Shown piece by piece: positions 25,269 to 38,798 of a stretch of DNA of 64,000 bases. A program made the translations under genes and the position numbers. A model generated the notes under the pieces. That model was not told the origin of the DNA and made no database searches. It saw only the letters and a list, made by a program, of their open reading frames with translations. The number at the start of each line of letters is the position of its first letter. Positions within the stretch are counted from its first letter, which is position 1. The stretch spans positions 792,805 through 856,804 of the forward strand of contig BCIM01000001.1 of the NCBI GenBank assembly GCA_039545315.1, in the 5' to 3' direction. This DNA is from Kondoa malvinella. Its lineage: Eukaryota > Basidiomycota > Agaricostilbomycetes > Agaricostilbales > Kondoaceae.

Positions 25269-27685
25269 ATGGCAAGCGTGCCGTTGATAGTCGTGGCCAG
25301 TGCAGGCTCGCTGCTGAATCTGCCTATTCTCGGCTGGTTCGTCAAGAAGCGACATGCGGGTCCTTCGAGCCTCGTCTTTTGGCTCATAGTCACGAATGGG
25401 ACTGCAGCTGTGAGTCAGGGCCGTACTAGTATGGTATAACACTCAAATATGCCTAGCTGAATGCCATCATCTGGGCAAACGATGTCGATGTCCGCTTCTC
25501 CGGAGGATGTCTTCTGATGTCAAGTGAGCAAACCTAAGCACTCAACGGAACATGCTCATAGATTGCCAGAGCTTCGTCTTGGCGGGACAATAGCGATTCC
25601 TCTCAGCTTCCTGTGTACGGGTCGATTATTGGTCAAAATCCTTGGAAGGAAAGCAGAAACTTTCAACAATCCGTCTACACGTCTGGCAGAAGTCATCTCA
25701 GGATGCCTTTGCCTTGTGGTCCCCGCTCTAGTCATGGGCTTACATAGTATCTACGCGCCGACCAACTACAGCATATCCCTTTCGACAGGCTGCGAGCCAA
25801 CTTTCTTCTTGTCTTTACCAACCTATCTACTTCTATTCATCTGGCAGCAAGCGCTTGGCGTGGCTGCTTTCCTTGTTGGATGTGAGCAGTTGCGGTCCAT
25901 CGCCGAACCTAGCTGACGATGATCAGGCTTTTGTTTGTGGACTACATGGACAAGACACACGCAGCGGACCCTCACTAGTCGACTTGCTACTAGTCCACTG
26001 ATATGGCTGTCCGCCAGCCGGATATGGCGTCTGTCAGTTTTAGCGGCAACTTTCGGGCTGCTGAATGTCATCATTCTGGGAATCTACTTCGGAAGCCTGG
26101 TACAGCGATCGGGTGGATACATGGACTGGAATAGCCAGATCACTGCAGGAGCATCAGTACGTTAGTTGAGATCTCCACGACTTCAGCTAAACTGTCTTGC
26201 AGGCTCGAATATGGCAATACCCAGTAAAGTCTGGCTCGGGCTCAGCAGAATGGTTGGCGCCGATCACTGGTCTTTTATTGTTTCTGCTCACCATACCGGA
26301 GTGCGGCAACTTCTTTTCCGAATTATGTCGAACTCGGCAACGCAAGGATCTGGTCAATCAGCTGAACGTTCTAGGAATGAAGGAGAAGGATGCTCACTGG
26401 AACACTCCTCAGTACATGATCAAGTGAGACGCATTCTCATGGGATACGTCGTACTCTGCTGATCAGCGGTCCTTTTCTTAGCGGCATAAACCGCTCCAGG
26501 TCGAACTCCAACCAGACCTCAAACAGCAAAGCCAGCTTCGAATCAGTCCAGGATGGTCTGAATCCCTTCCTGAATCCCTTCCTGCCCTCAAGTGCTGCCT
26601 CGAGGGAAAGGACCAGGTCACTTTCCAACCCTCTTCCAGCGGGCTTCGATTATCGCAGCGGCGCCTCACTGACAGAAGGAGCCTTGGGCAGTATATCAGG
26701 ACGACAAGGACGTTCAAACTCTGAAAGCCAATCCGGCAAAGGCTCGCTCAGGTCGCATCGCAGTGAGAAGTCTGGCAAATCGGGAAAATCTAGCAATTCG
26801 AATGGCTCGAAAAAGTCCGACAATTCTCATCGCAGCCAGAAGTCCGACAAATCGCATCGTAGTGAAAAGTCCGACAGATCTCATCGTAGTGAGAAATCTG
26901 GCAAATCGGATCGTTCAGGCAAAAGTAGCAAATCTAGCAAGTCGCACAGGTCCGCCGACCGCGAAGAGCGTACAAACCGAGAGCGATCTGGGTCTGGCAG
27001 CACTCCTCGCGCTCGCTCGAATAGTGCAGAATCGGTTCAAGCGACCGGATACTTGCAAAGCTCGGCCCCAACAGGCTACTTAAATACCGAAATATCTCGA
27101 CAGACGGTTCCAGCTATTGACATAATCCGAGCCTCACCTTACAACGGCAGTCTTGCCAATGCTATCGAAATCAATAGTAGCGCATTCGATGTTCAAAGCA
27201 GCACTCCACCAGACACCCTATCAGCAAGAAGAGCAGGTCAGACTGTACAGCGCAAGCCCAGCCAGCTTGCCACGACTAGATCAGCATGGAATAGCAACAC
27301 ACCTTCTAGATCTAAAGCACTCTCACCAGTCCGCGAGTCAGACTCAGATGCCGCCTTCAACAGAAGCGCAGATGGACTGACGAACGATTCAAGTTGCGGA
27401 CCTGAGACCTTTTTTGAAACGGACACGGGATTCAGCATGCCTCTCAACGATACCTCAAGTGTAGGCGGGAGTCGGGCAAGATCGAACACGAGCAGTTCAG
27501 CGAGGAAGTTCGGCAAGAAAGGCTACGAACCACCCATCGAGCCTTTCCACCTTATCCGGGCACCTCAACAGCAGCAAGGCGATGGAACTTCATCGGTTGG
27601 TACAGACAATAGCGGGCAAAAGACGAGCAGTCGCGGGAGTATTATACAGAGGCAGTATGGGGCTTTAGCGGCTGCGCCTTGGTGA
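25269..27685 (+). CDS. STE3: STE3-type pheromone receptor (GPCR) with long Ser-rich tail
   Basis: A class D seven-transmembrane receptor for a farnesylated mating pheromone, acting at the plasma membrane through a heterotrimeric G protein. Helix 1-2 reads SLVFWLIVTNGTAA joined to LNAIIWANDVDVRFSGGCLL, the family block. After a second intron come KLRLGGTIAIPLSFLCTGRL, then CLCLVVPALVMGLHSIY, GCEPTFFLSLPTYLLLFIWQ, LAATFGLLNVIILGIYF and WLAPITGLLLFLLTIPECGN. Five introns are needed (donors near 25411, 25525, 25880, 26159 and 26423). The receptor part is about 320 residues. It continues into a tail of about 400 residues, rich in Ser, Lys and Asn, with near-tandem RSEKSGKSDRS-type units. STE3 proteins usually have shorter tails, so this is distinctive. 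Whether it defines mating type or is a STE3-like paralogue cannot be told from the sequence. Confidence 0.88.
26751..26957 (+). repeat. Degenerate tandem repeat coding Ser-Lys-Ser units in STE3 tail
   Basis: About 200 bp of imperfect short repeats (cores close to CATCGCAGTGAGAAGTC and AAATCTGGCAAATCG) encode runs such as SHRSEKSDKSHRSEKSDRS. The unit is near 18-24 bases. The tract keeps the reading frame, as expected for selection on the protein. Confidence 0.8.
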
Positions 27686-27712
27686 CGAGTAATAAGGAAC
27701 AATAGCATTGCA

Positions 27713-28516
27713 TTAATATCCTTTGTTGGACCCTGATAGCTGAGCGACCAATTGCTGTGCTGGATTCAGTGACTTTAACTCCCAACACTCCATCATGACA
27801 AATGCCAAATCTTCTGCAACCCTCTCCGTCATCTTCCCATATAAACTCCAACCTTCCTCTGGCACAATAAAAGTCATCCATCTCATCTCTTCCAGACTCA
27901 ATCCAAATCTTTGACCAATCCAACCCGGTCCCATCCAAAGCGGCAATGCCACACAAGCCGCTATCACACCTATACTAGCCCCAGCAGCTACTTGCGCAAC
28001 TGTATGATGCCCCAGCCTTACTCTCGACCACCAAACAGAACACATCAACCCAGCGCTCGCCAATGCCAACAACAGCCTTTCGTGCATGTGCATCTCTGAA
28101 TGTCGGGATGGCGTATAGAGTGGTATGGACGGGTGAGGTCGAATAAAGAGACAGCATATTGTCATGTAGGTGCCTAAGAACCCTATGGAGGCCGAATGAG
28201 TAGAAGGCATGCCATAAGTCTTTTTGACCGTTTTAGTGGGTCGAGGTTGTTTAATTACTTTCTTGAGACATTTGGCTATTCCTCGGTCAGAATGATAGTC
28301 TGGGACGAAGAAGAGCACTCACCGAAGACTGCCGATACGGTTGCGCCTAGAGCATAATAGATGCTATGAGCTGTTCGAAGATGCAGGATGCCGAGAGCGA
28401 CGAGCAGAGTAACGATAGTCTGAGTCTGTACACGTTGTCAGTGCGGTAGATATGCAAGGCGAGAAGCGCACTTCTTGCAAGATAATGAGCGCGGCCGTCT
28501 TTCGTCGTCGAGGCAT
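27713..28516 (-). CDS. PAP2-family phosphatase, dolichyldiphosphatase-like
   Basis: An integral membrane phosphatase of the PAP2 superfamily, closest in motif to Cwh8/DOLPP1, which recycles dolichyl diphosphate in the ER. The three catalytic motifs are visible: KKVIKQPRP, GMPSTHSASIGF and SRVRLGHHTVAQVAAGA (His followed by Gln at +4, as in the dolichyldiphosphatase group rather than Asp). Two introns join MPRRRKTAALIILQ to TQTIVTLLVALGILHL and then to GIAKCLKKVIKQ. The C-terminal 70 residues (EEGWSLYGKMTERVAEDLAF) form an extension seen in basidiomycete members. The chosen start leaves only one helix before motif 1, where family members have two or more, so a further 5' exon may exist between 28517 and 28764. 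It is convergent with STE3, with 27 bp between stops. Confidence 0.72.
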
Positions 28517-28764
28517 GCTGGCGACTTGGACAAGGCAGCAGAAAGCTGACAGCAATGAAACTATAGAGTATAGGGGGGTTCCAGATGGATATAGAGGGAG
28601 ACAGGCCAGACACCCTTGTGACCACGATAATAATGGACCAGCGGTTTATTTAAACCACGACTCGTTTTGAAGCCAAGGTTTGCAAGAAATAGAAGTGACA
28701 CGGCTATAGCGAGCCTGCAGACACTACTCAGACAGCAAAGAACGAGAGCGAGACACGGTTCAAG

Positions 28765-30163
28765 ATGGCCAACAGTCGAATTATCGACGTTTGGGCAGAT
28801 GATCTGGAGGCAGAAATGGAGCACATGAGGGAAGTCATTGAAAAGTACCCTTTCGTCGCTATGGTCAGCCTTATATCTCAAGAGACTTGGGCGTGTTGGA
28901 TGGCTCATTCTTGTCACATCGCAGGACACAGAATTCCCTGGTGTGGTAGCAAGACCGATGGGCGCATTCAGGACAAGCTCAGATTATCACTATCAGACGC
29001 TGAGGTGCGTCTCTATATGCTCTGGTATTTGTAGATTGGCTCAAGTCGGTGTCAAGGTGTAATGTCGACTTGCTGAGGATCATTCAGCTTGGTCTGAGCT
29101 TCTGCGATGAGAATGGAGAAACGCCAGAAGGTGTCTGCACCTGGCAATTCAACTTCAAGTTTTCTATACAGTGCGTCGAGAGATATTGAAACGTGTTCTG
29201 CGATCGTTTTAATCATGTTGTCTGCAAAGCGACGACATGTTTGCCCAAGAGTCGATAGAGCTGCTCACAAAGGCTGGTATCAACTTTAAGAAGCACGAAG
29301 AGCAGGGTATCGAAACGCATCAGTTTGGCGAATTGCTCATATCGAGCGGTTTGGTACTATTGGACGATGTAAAGTGGATATCGTTTCACAGGTGAGGAGA
29401 AGTAAGATTTGCTGTATGCATAGCTTAATCTTGCCTTCTTTTGTCACAGCGGCTACGATTTTGGCTACCTCCTGAAAGTCGTTTCGTGTTCGCCTCTACC
29501 AGCAGCGGAAAATGAGTTCTTTGAACTACTCAAGATTTGGTTCCCGTGTATATACGACATCAGTGAGTTTACTTTGACTTCTCGACTTGAATGCTGTACT
29601 GATGATCGCTCAGAATTCCTCATGCGAAGCTGTAAACCGCTTAAAGGAGGTTTACAAGAAGTTGCAGATGATCTACAAGTTGCTCGAGTCGGAACACAGC
29701 ATCAAGCAGGCAGCGATTCTCTTCTTACTGCTTCAACTTTTTTCAAGATGCGCAACAAATTCTTCGAAGACCAGATAGATGACAACAAGTACATGTAGGC
29801 TTGCTCTCAGCTATACCGCCTGCTGAGCTTATCTGAAAGTTGCGACCAACAGGGGCTATCTCTACGGTCTAGGCAACTCTGGCGCAAACCTCTCGACAGC
29901 CCAAAGTGCCTCGATCTCTGGTTCTTTTGCCCCTGCCGCAATGGCATCTTCGAGCAATTCTACTTCGCAATTAAGCCACATCTTCAACAGCTTTTCTGGC
30001 TCACAAGCCGCAACTCCGAGTCCTGGTCCTCATGCTGTGCAAATCAGAGATCCGTTCAAGGAGATGCAGTGTATGTCCGATTCTCACGGGAAAGGGACTA
30101 GACTAATGTTTTCGAGCAGACTCGAATGGCAGTCCTGCGTCTAGACCGGCTGTAGCTGGCTAG
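28765..30163 (+). CDS. POP2: CCR4-NOT deadenylase subunit Pop2/Caf1
   Basis: A DEDD-family 3'-5' exoribonuclease that shortens poly(A) tails within the CCR4-NOT complex. It begins MANSRIIDVWADDLEAEMEH and holds the first acidic pair in DTEFPGVVARPMGAFRTSSD. Then come LLRIIQLGLSFCDENGETPE, CTWQFNFKFSI, AQESIELLTKAGINFKKHEE, the third acidic residue in WISFHSGYDFGYLLKVVSCS, and the last in GGLQEVADDLQVARVGTQHQ with AGSDSLLTASTFFKMRNKFF. All catalytic residues of the family are present. The Ser-rich C-terminus (SFAPAAMASSSNSTSQL) ends YSNGSPASRPAVAG after a final intron. About eight introns. It is divergent from the PAP2 gene. Confidence 0.94.
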
Positions 30164-30278
30164 AGCCGGGTTCCGATGGTATTGTGAAGTGTGTGATGGA
30201 TGTTCTTGTTCTCTGACGAAAAAAGGGGATGTGAGCTTTTGTACAGTTGACAGATTGTATATTTTGGGGTTAAAAATC

Positions 30279-30830
30279 TCATTCCTGCATTGTATTGGAT
30301 GCTTTACTTTCTGCTTCCCTCAGACTTCTCAACCGCTCTCTTCGGCTAGATATAAGACCTTCTTCTGGCATACCCGGAGGGTCAGGTAAGGTTGGACTAG
30401 TCCTGCAGATGACTGGAAGAGGCGCTTGAGGTAGAGCGACTGCCATTCCGGGATCTTTTGTATCGAGCGTTAAGACGGAAGATCGCTTCGAAAGTACAGA
30501 AGACCGCTTCGAGAGTAAAGTAACGGGTTTGAGTTTCCCAGCTAGCAATCGTTCTTTGATATCGGCTAATCTTTCTGCGTATTCGACTTCATACATGGAA
30601 GCTTTGCGTTTCCTTCGATAGATCTGAAAGCAGATTGTCGCGAGGGCAAGGAAGAGGATGAGGCCAAGTACAGAAGCCACGACCAAATATGGAATTGGGT
30701 TCGTCGTCCATGACTTTATCTTTTCCGCTGCTTGGGATTCGAGAGGCGTGTCATACCGGCGGAAGAGGGTAGCTGCTTGAGATTCGAGAGGCCGTTTGAG
30801 CAGAGTAGCGGCGGAAGAGGGTAGCTTCAT
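30279..30830 (-). CDS. Single-pass membrane protein of unknown function
   Basis: An intronless frame of 183 codons. The N-terminal 45 residues contain a degenerate duplication (KRPLESQAATLFRR and TPLESQAAEK). One membrane helix (YLVVASVLGLILFLALATIC) is followed by a basic stop-transfer YRRKRKASMYEVEYAERL. The cytoplasmic part has another small duplication (LSKRSSVLSKRSSVLT), a Pro-rich stretch (LPQAPLPVICRTSPTLPDPP) and a basic/acidic helix (SSRRERLRSLREAESK). There is no clear cleavable signal peptide, so it is probably type III or tail-in. I recognise no family. It is convergent with POP2 (115 bp between stops), and its start faces 14-3-3 across a 708-bp divergent region. Confidence 0.6.
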   Translation of the reverse strand: MKLPSSAATLLKRPLESQAATLFRRYDTPLESQAAEKIKSWTTNPIPYLVVASVLGLILFLALATICFQIYRRKRKASMYEVEYAERLADIKERLLAGKLKPVTLLSKRSSVLSKRSSVLTLDTKDPGMAVALPQAPLPVICRTSPTLPDPPGMPEEGLISSRRERLRSLREAESKASNTMQE

Positions 30831-31538
30831 GATGGCAAAATTTCAAGGAAAGGAAGGGGAAGAGACCTGCTCTGATGGACCGGCCGTGCGATATAAGAGA
30901 GTAGATGTCGCTTGACAGCTAGGTAATATCGAGCAAGAAGAGCGCAAAAGAGAGCAGAGGCGCTGCTCTTGCCGAGTGTGGCAAAGCGGTAAATCGTTGA
31001 GAACGAAAGCCAACGAGAAGACGACAGGGAGGCAGATTACAGCAGGGTAGCAGTCTTAAGATAGCTGTACAGCAGCAGAAGAAAAGTACGACAACAACTT
31101 GATCGTCAAATTGATGAAAGCAAGATGTGACAGCAGTTTGACTACACGCAGCTTGTCGCTACAATATACGCAACAGTGCGCTTCGTGCATAAGAGAAGGG
31201 AGAGCTGTGCTCAAGCTGAGTGTTTCAACCCGGTCAACCGGGGGTAGCCCCGACAAGAGACATAAGCCTGAGCCCTCTCGCTCGTAGTCCCTCAAACGTA
31301 GCCAGTTCTTGTTACGAGGTCAGTCGCAGCGCATAGAGCAGCGGAACAAGAGCTGACTGCCGGATCTCACCTTCTCTCCTTTTACCTCTTCTTTGGATTT
31401 TTGCTTCTCGCGCTGCTACCTTCTCTCACCTGAACCTCGACCTCGTGTGCACCGCGTACCTCCCCTCTACACGCTCAATCACAGACATATTCCAGCCCGT
31501 CGGTCTTACATACAGCTCAACAGCCAAAGCCCCCAAAC
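30831..31538. promoter_or_regulatory. Divergent promoter region upstream of 14-3-3
   Basis: No coding sequence is supported. The 100-150 bp before the 14-3-3 start are pyrimidine-rich (31375-31440), typical of a highly expressed fungal gene. Confidence 0.45.
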
Positions 31539-32919
<1,381 letters not shown>

Positions 32920-33122
32920 ATTGGTGTGACGGGAGAAGAGATGCAGTCGTAGGGGTATGCAAAAGAATAACAAGTAGTAGAGAGAGCCAAGATTTTCAAG
33001 TAGTTTTTATTGACCTTTACTTATCACTGGATAACCTTAGACGCATGAGAGGACCGTGCAAGGATGTTGTGCCTCGTTTTCCACATGTTGCGAATCAAAA
33101 TATAGTCCATGGCTCTTTTCCT

Positions 33123-35314
33123 CTAGTCTACTCGTTTATACCCTGGCGGCGAGTCCATCGAGTTGCCTCGTAGCGTCTCATCATCTGTGTTGTCGTACCC
33201 TTTCTTTCCCTTTCCTTCGTCGTCTGAGCCCTCGTCTCCGATATCAAAGACGACGCTATCGAAGTATCAGCATACTTGTGCCGGAAAAGCAGAAGCGAAC
33301 TCACCCATCCTCGCCGACCTCATTGTCCCTCTTTCTTCGTCCATCTTCCAGATCATCAATCTCAAAGTCCTCCGCTTCATTCTCATCCGTCGCCAGCTCA
33401 TCCGACATGGCCAAACGCGTGTTGTTGCCCGTAGGTCGCCAAAGGAAAGCAATAGCCGCAAAGACCGTCATGTAAAGAATGCTCAACCAACCATCGAGCA
33501 ACCACCAACGAGTTTTCCACGTGTCTGGCGCATAGTCTTCGTCTAGTCTGTTACTGAACGAAATGGAGGAGACGACAAAGAAGCCGAGGATGACAATGAT
33601 GGCTGCTAGGAGGATGCGGTAGAGTTTGAGGAACATTTGTTTCTTGTATGTTTGCTTGCGGACTTCTAGATCTTGTATCGTTGCGTTGAGCGACCACACT
33701 GTTCACTTGATTAGAAACATGCTGGCACGAGCAGGATAGAGACGTACTGATCCACATCATGAATGCTGATAGGGTGAAAGCGAGCGGCAGTATCATGAAG
33801 AGGACTGGTCACAGTCAGCTTCAGGTCAACTCCAATGCAGAGAAAACTTACTGAAGTAGCCTGCGCTTTCGAGCGGCACAGTCACAGTACCGACAGAGTA
33901 CCTGGAGCACAGTATTCAGCCGCTGAACCCAAGGTAACTAAGTGTCGCCTACACTATGCCAAAGACGAAATGCACGAAAGCCAAGATGCGGACTCGTAGC
34001 ATCAGAGAGCCCAACGACGGTCGGACGACTCCCAAGCCCATGCACACGATACAAAGTAGGAAGAAAGATATGCTGTTCCTCGCTGCATTCAATACCGATA
34101 CTGTATACGAGACATCAGCTTGCGATTGAGAGATAGTGGCGATGTGCTCACCGACTACGAGCAGGAGATTGGCCATGCCACGTGCGCCGTAGTTGTTTAG
34201 GTAGTTGTAATATGCGTAGATGGCAAACATTTCTACTGTGAGAATGCCAAGAAGGCCGGAGACGTAATTCTATGAGCAAACGATGAGTCGACCTTATTAC
34301 GCTCGCGACGATGGATGCTCACTTGAAGTGGTATCAGGTCCTGTCGGTGCCTATAGCAAAGCGCAGCCCAGCCGATGCCTAAGAGTAGATATACGAAACC
34401 GAGGATAAAGTAGAACTAAAACGAGTGTCAGCCTGTTACATTTATGCGGATGTGAGACAGCCTACCCATATCTTTGGATACTCCGCAGCAGGCAGATGAC
34501 CGACAAAGACGTTTTCGAAATCCACCACACCACTATACATTGATTGGCCTAAGCTGTCATTGCCTTGCGCTTCGTCCTCAGGTATCTCGTTCTGCGGTTG
34601 CGCAAAGGCAACCGGGACAATTCCAACGCAATAGTAGCCCGTCTTTGTGACAGGATAGTTGAAAGGACCTTGCGAGCCTTGAGGAAGGTTCGTATCCTCG
34701 TAAGCTGCTATGTCGAAGCGAACAGAGGTTGTCCATATTGAGCTTTCGTTTGCTGAACCTCCAGACACGATGAAGCGTCCCAGCGATTCTTCCTGACAGA
34801 CTAGAGAGGCGCGTTGAGAGCAGGTCTATGCCAATATGGGATAGCTTACGGTTGGCTCGCATAGCTGCTAGAGTACAGACGTAGATCCTCTGGTCTTCCC
34901 ACTGTTGCCATGAATTAGCCATGACAGAGTCAAGGAGAGCCTGGCATACTTCATTCTGCCCAGCGCCTGTTCCATCACTATTTATGCCCAAAAGCTTTGC
35001 ATCTTGCCATTCATATATGACCAAAGCGACTGAACCAGTAGACGCAGGGCCAAAGACGACTACGTATGCCTCGGGCAATCAACTTCCAAACGGCAAGAAG
35101 CGCTACAGAGTCCTACCATTGATCTCTGGATCTCTACTCCCACCTGTAGCATATATTCCAGAGCATACTTGACGATTCACGTCCTCGCTGGACCTGTGAG
35201 AGACGCGCAGTGAGTTGCATGAAATTGACGTGTTTAAGCTGGAAAGACGGACACTACGATTTGGTAGGCGTGCGCTAGGGGTATCAGCGCCAACAACGCG
35301 CTTGTCCATATCAT
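33123..35314 (-). CDS. PTM1/GPR107-family seven-transmembrane protein
   Basis: A lung-seven-transmembrane (GOST) family protein; yeast Ptm1 and mammalian GPR107/108 sit in Golgi/endosomal membranes. The signal peptide is MIWTSALLALIPLAHAYQIV. An intron with a GTCCGT donor joins it to SSEDVNRQVCSGIYATGG. The luminal domain includes FNYPVTKTGYYCVGIVPVAF. The membrane half has FILGFVYLLLGIGWAALCYR, VEMFAIYAYYNYLNNYGA, NSISFFLLCIVCMGLGVVRP, LGSLMLRVRILAFVHFVFGI, MILPLAFTLSAFMMWI, LKLYRILLAAIIVILGFFVV and WLSILYMTVFAAIAFLWRPT. The cytoplasmic tail is acidic and ends SPPGYKRVD. About nine introns. It is convergent with the 14-3-3 gene. The function in fungi is poorly defined. Confidence 0.85.
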
Positions 35315-35912
35315 TGTGCAAGGAGAGGCGAAGTAGAGGCTACAGGTTCATAGTCAAGACTGAGAATTGCCAACGAACGTCGACTCAGTGCAGCGAGGCA
35401 ACCAGCTTGTCCTCCAGCCGTATCTAGACCTATCAATTCACTGTATCGCATCTCTCAATCTGTATCACGCCGTTTTCATGCAATACATCCACGCGTCCGA
35501 GTTTCGCTACTCTACTCTAAAAGTGGCCTCCACAGCCCTTCGAAGTTCAGCTATCAACTGCTCAACCTCCCCTCTTCGCTTGCCTCCTCTTGACTGTACT
35601 CGTACTGTTTCTACTCCGGTATGATTCTGGAAGACCGGTGTTCGACTAGGCACCATGATGCGGTGGTATTGCGCTGCCGTTGCACATCTTTCGGAAGAGC
35701 TTCAACATCTCAGATGTCTCACTGCACTCATGCGAGACGCTCGCCGAAGCCGAGTCTCAGAAACATCAAATCATGTGCTCCGAAAAACGGCACCAAGATA
35801 AGAGATAAGAGCCTTCGGCTTGGTTGGCCGTCACCTCTCTTCGATTATACCTTTCCTCTTCTTCTTCTTCCTTCCGTCTGCCACCCGCTTCGTTCCCTTG
35901 CACCGTCAAATC
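35315..35912. promoter_or_regulatory. Divergent promoter between PTM1-like gene and asparaginase
   Basis: About 600 bp with no supported gene. A strong CT-rich tract lies at roughly 35846-35885, just upstream of the asparaginase start. This is a usual core-promoter feature in fungi. Confidence 0.5.
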
Positions 35913-37587
<1,675 letters not shown>

Positions 37588-38798
37588 ATGCGGTCTGCCA
37601 ATCCTGTGTATAGTAAAATCAAAAAAGGGTGTGTACAGAAAGAAAGTTAGATGCAAATGAATCTCTGCAGATGTCAGCCTTGGCCGCGGACCTACTGCCA
37701 GCTACTAGATCAGGATTGCACCGCCCATCACCAAATAGCGGACGAACTTCTCGACCAGGCTCAGCACCTTTTTATCCCAAACAATCATTTTTACCTGATC
37801 TAACTGTCGTGCTAAACTCTCGACTGAGAATTCTACTCTTGAAAGACTGCTGCCTTCAAATTGCTCGCAATTGCACGCAATATGTAAACGCCTACCGCTT
37901 CAAGCGAAAGAAGGCCAGCTATCCGAGCGTCATAAGAGAGACGCTGAAAAGGCAGTACAGCAGAATGATAGAAGCTTAAGGTGAGACTCTGCTGCTGTCG
38001 CCAGTCTTCTGTACAGGCTGAATTGTCAGGAGCAGTTTTTTGGGACTTGGGCCTCACGAAGCCAAACCTGAAAAATACATGAAGGATCTTGCAACTTTAC
38101 ATCTTCTTAAAGCGTGCTCGAGTTTATCAAGTACTGGAGAGTCCTTCGGCTGTATTGCTCGCTCGACTGTAAGGATACCAGCACACAATGCAAGTTCGAG
38201 CAGACCTCGCCGAAGCTCACCTATGCCGTCCGTGTGTATGACTGGTGATACTCTATGGTCAGTGGCTTAATTCATGCTCTTTTCATTTCCTTCTGTTCGA
38301 GATGTGACACGGGATTCGTAAAAGAAGAGCCTAAAAAGGACTTCATGCCGATACTTCCTATAAACTTATACCAATTGATCCTACTGAAACTTTACTTTCT
38401 ATATACATTTGTTCTGCCCAGGATGATTGCTGATGAAATATCGGACAGAATCTTCACCTTTCTGTATTCGCAATGTGTCGACTGCTCATGCAAGCACCCG
38501 ATTCGCTCAGTCAGCAGTATCACGCTGGCAGCAGTAGAGGTGAGCGAAAAAAAGGCAGAGCAGGGGAAAGGCAGACAGACACGAATACAACGCAGAGGTG
38601 AGAGAAGATTCCGCTGTTGAAGGGAAGATCGCAAGCAGGGGCACAAGGAATACATTTGCATTACCTGAATAACATCAGCCCATGGGTTCTGCCCTGCTTG
38701 CCAATGACTTTGCTGTTCCGCTCCAACCCAACGATAAACTTTAATCGACTGCTTTTCTTCCCTACGATCAATTCGCCCTCTCCTTCCTTTTCGCACTC
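37588..38798. other. 1.2-kb gap, no supported gene
   Basis: The widest gap in the window. A plus-strand open frame at 37629-37979 (117 codons) ends with a basic helix-like segment (FKRKKASYPSVIRETLKRQY), and several other frames of 75-135 codons exist, but none shows family-like sequence or joins into a larger protein. It contains the E2 promoter near its right end. Confidence 0.4.

Noticed and set aside
37629..37979. 117-codon frame downstream of asparaginase
   Set aside because: Low-complexity start, no family-like block, and overlapping frames on the other strand look equally plausible.
38262..38796. Overlapping frames of 120-134 codons before LAT1
   Set aside because: Both strands open by chance; composition typical of AT-rich promoter sequence.
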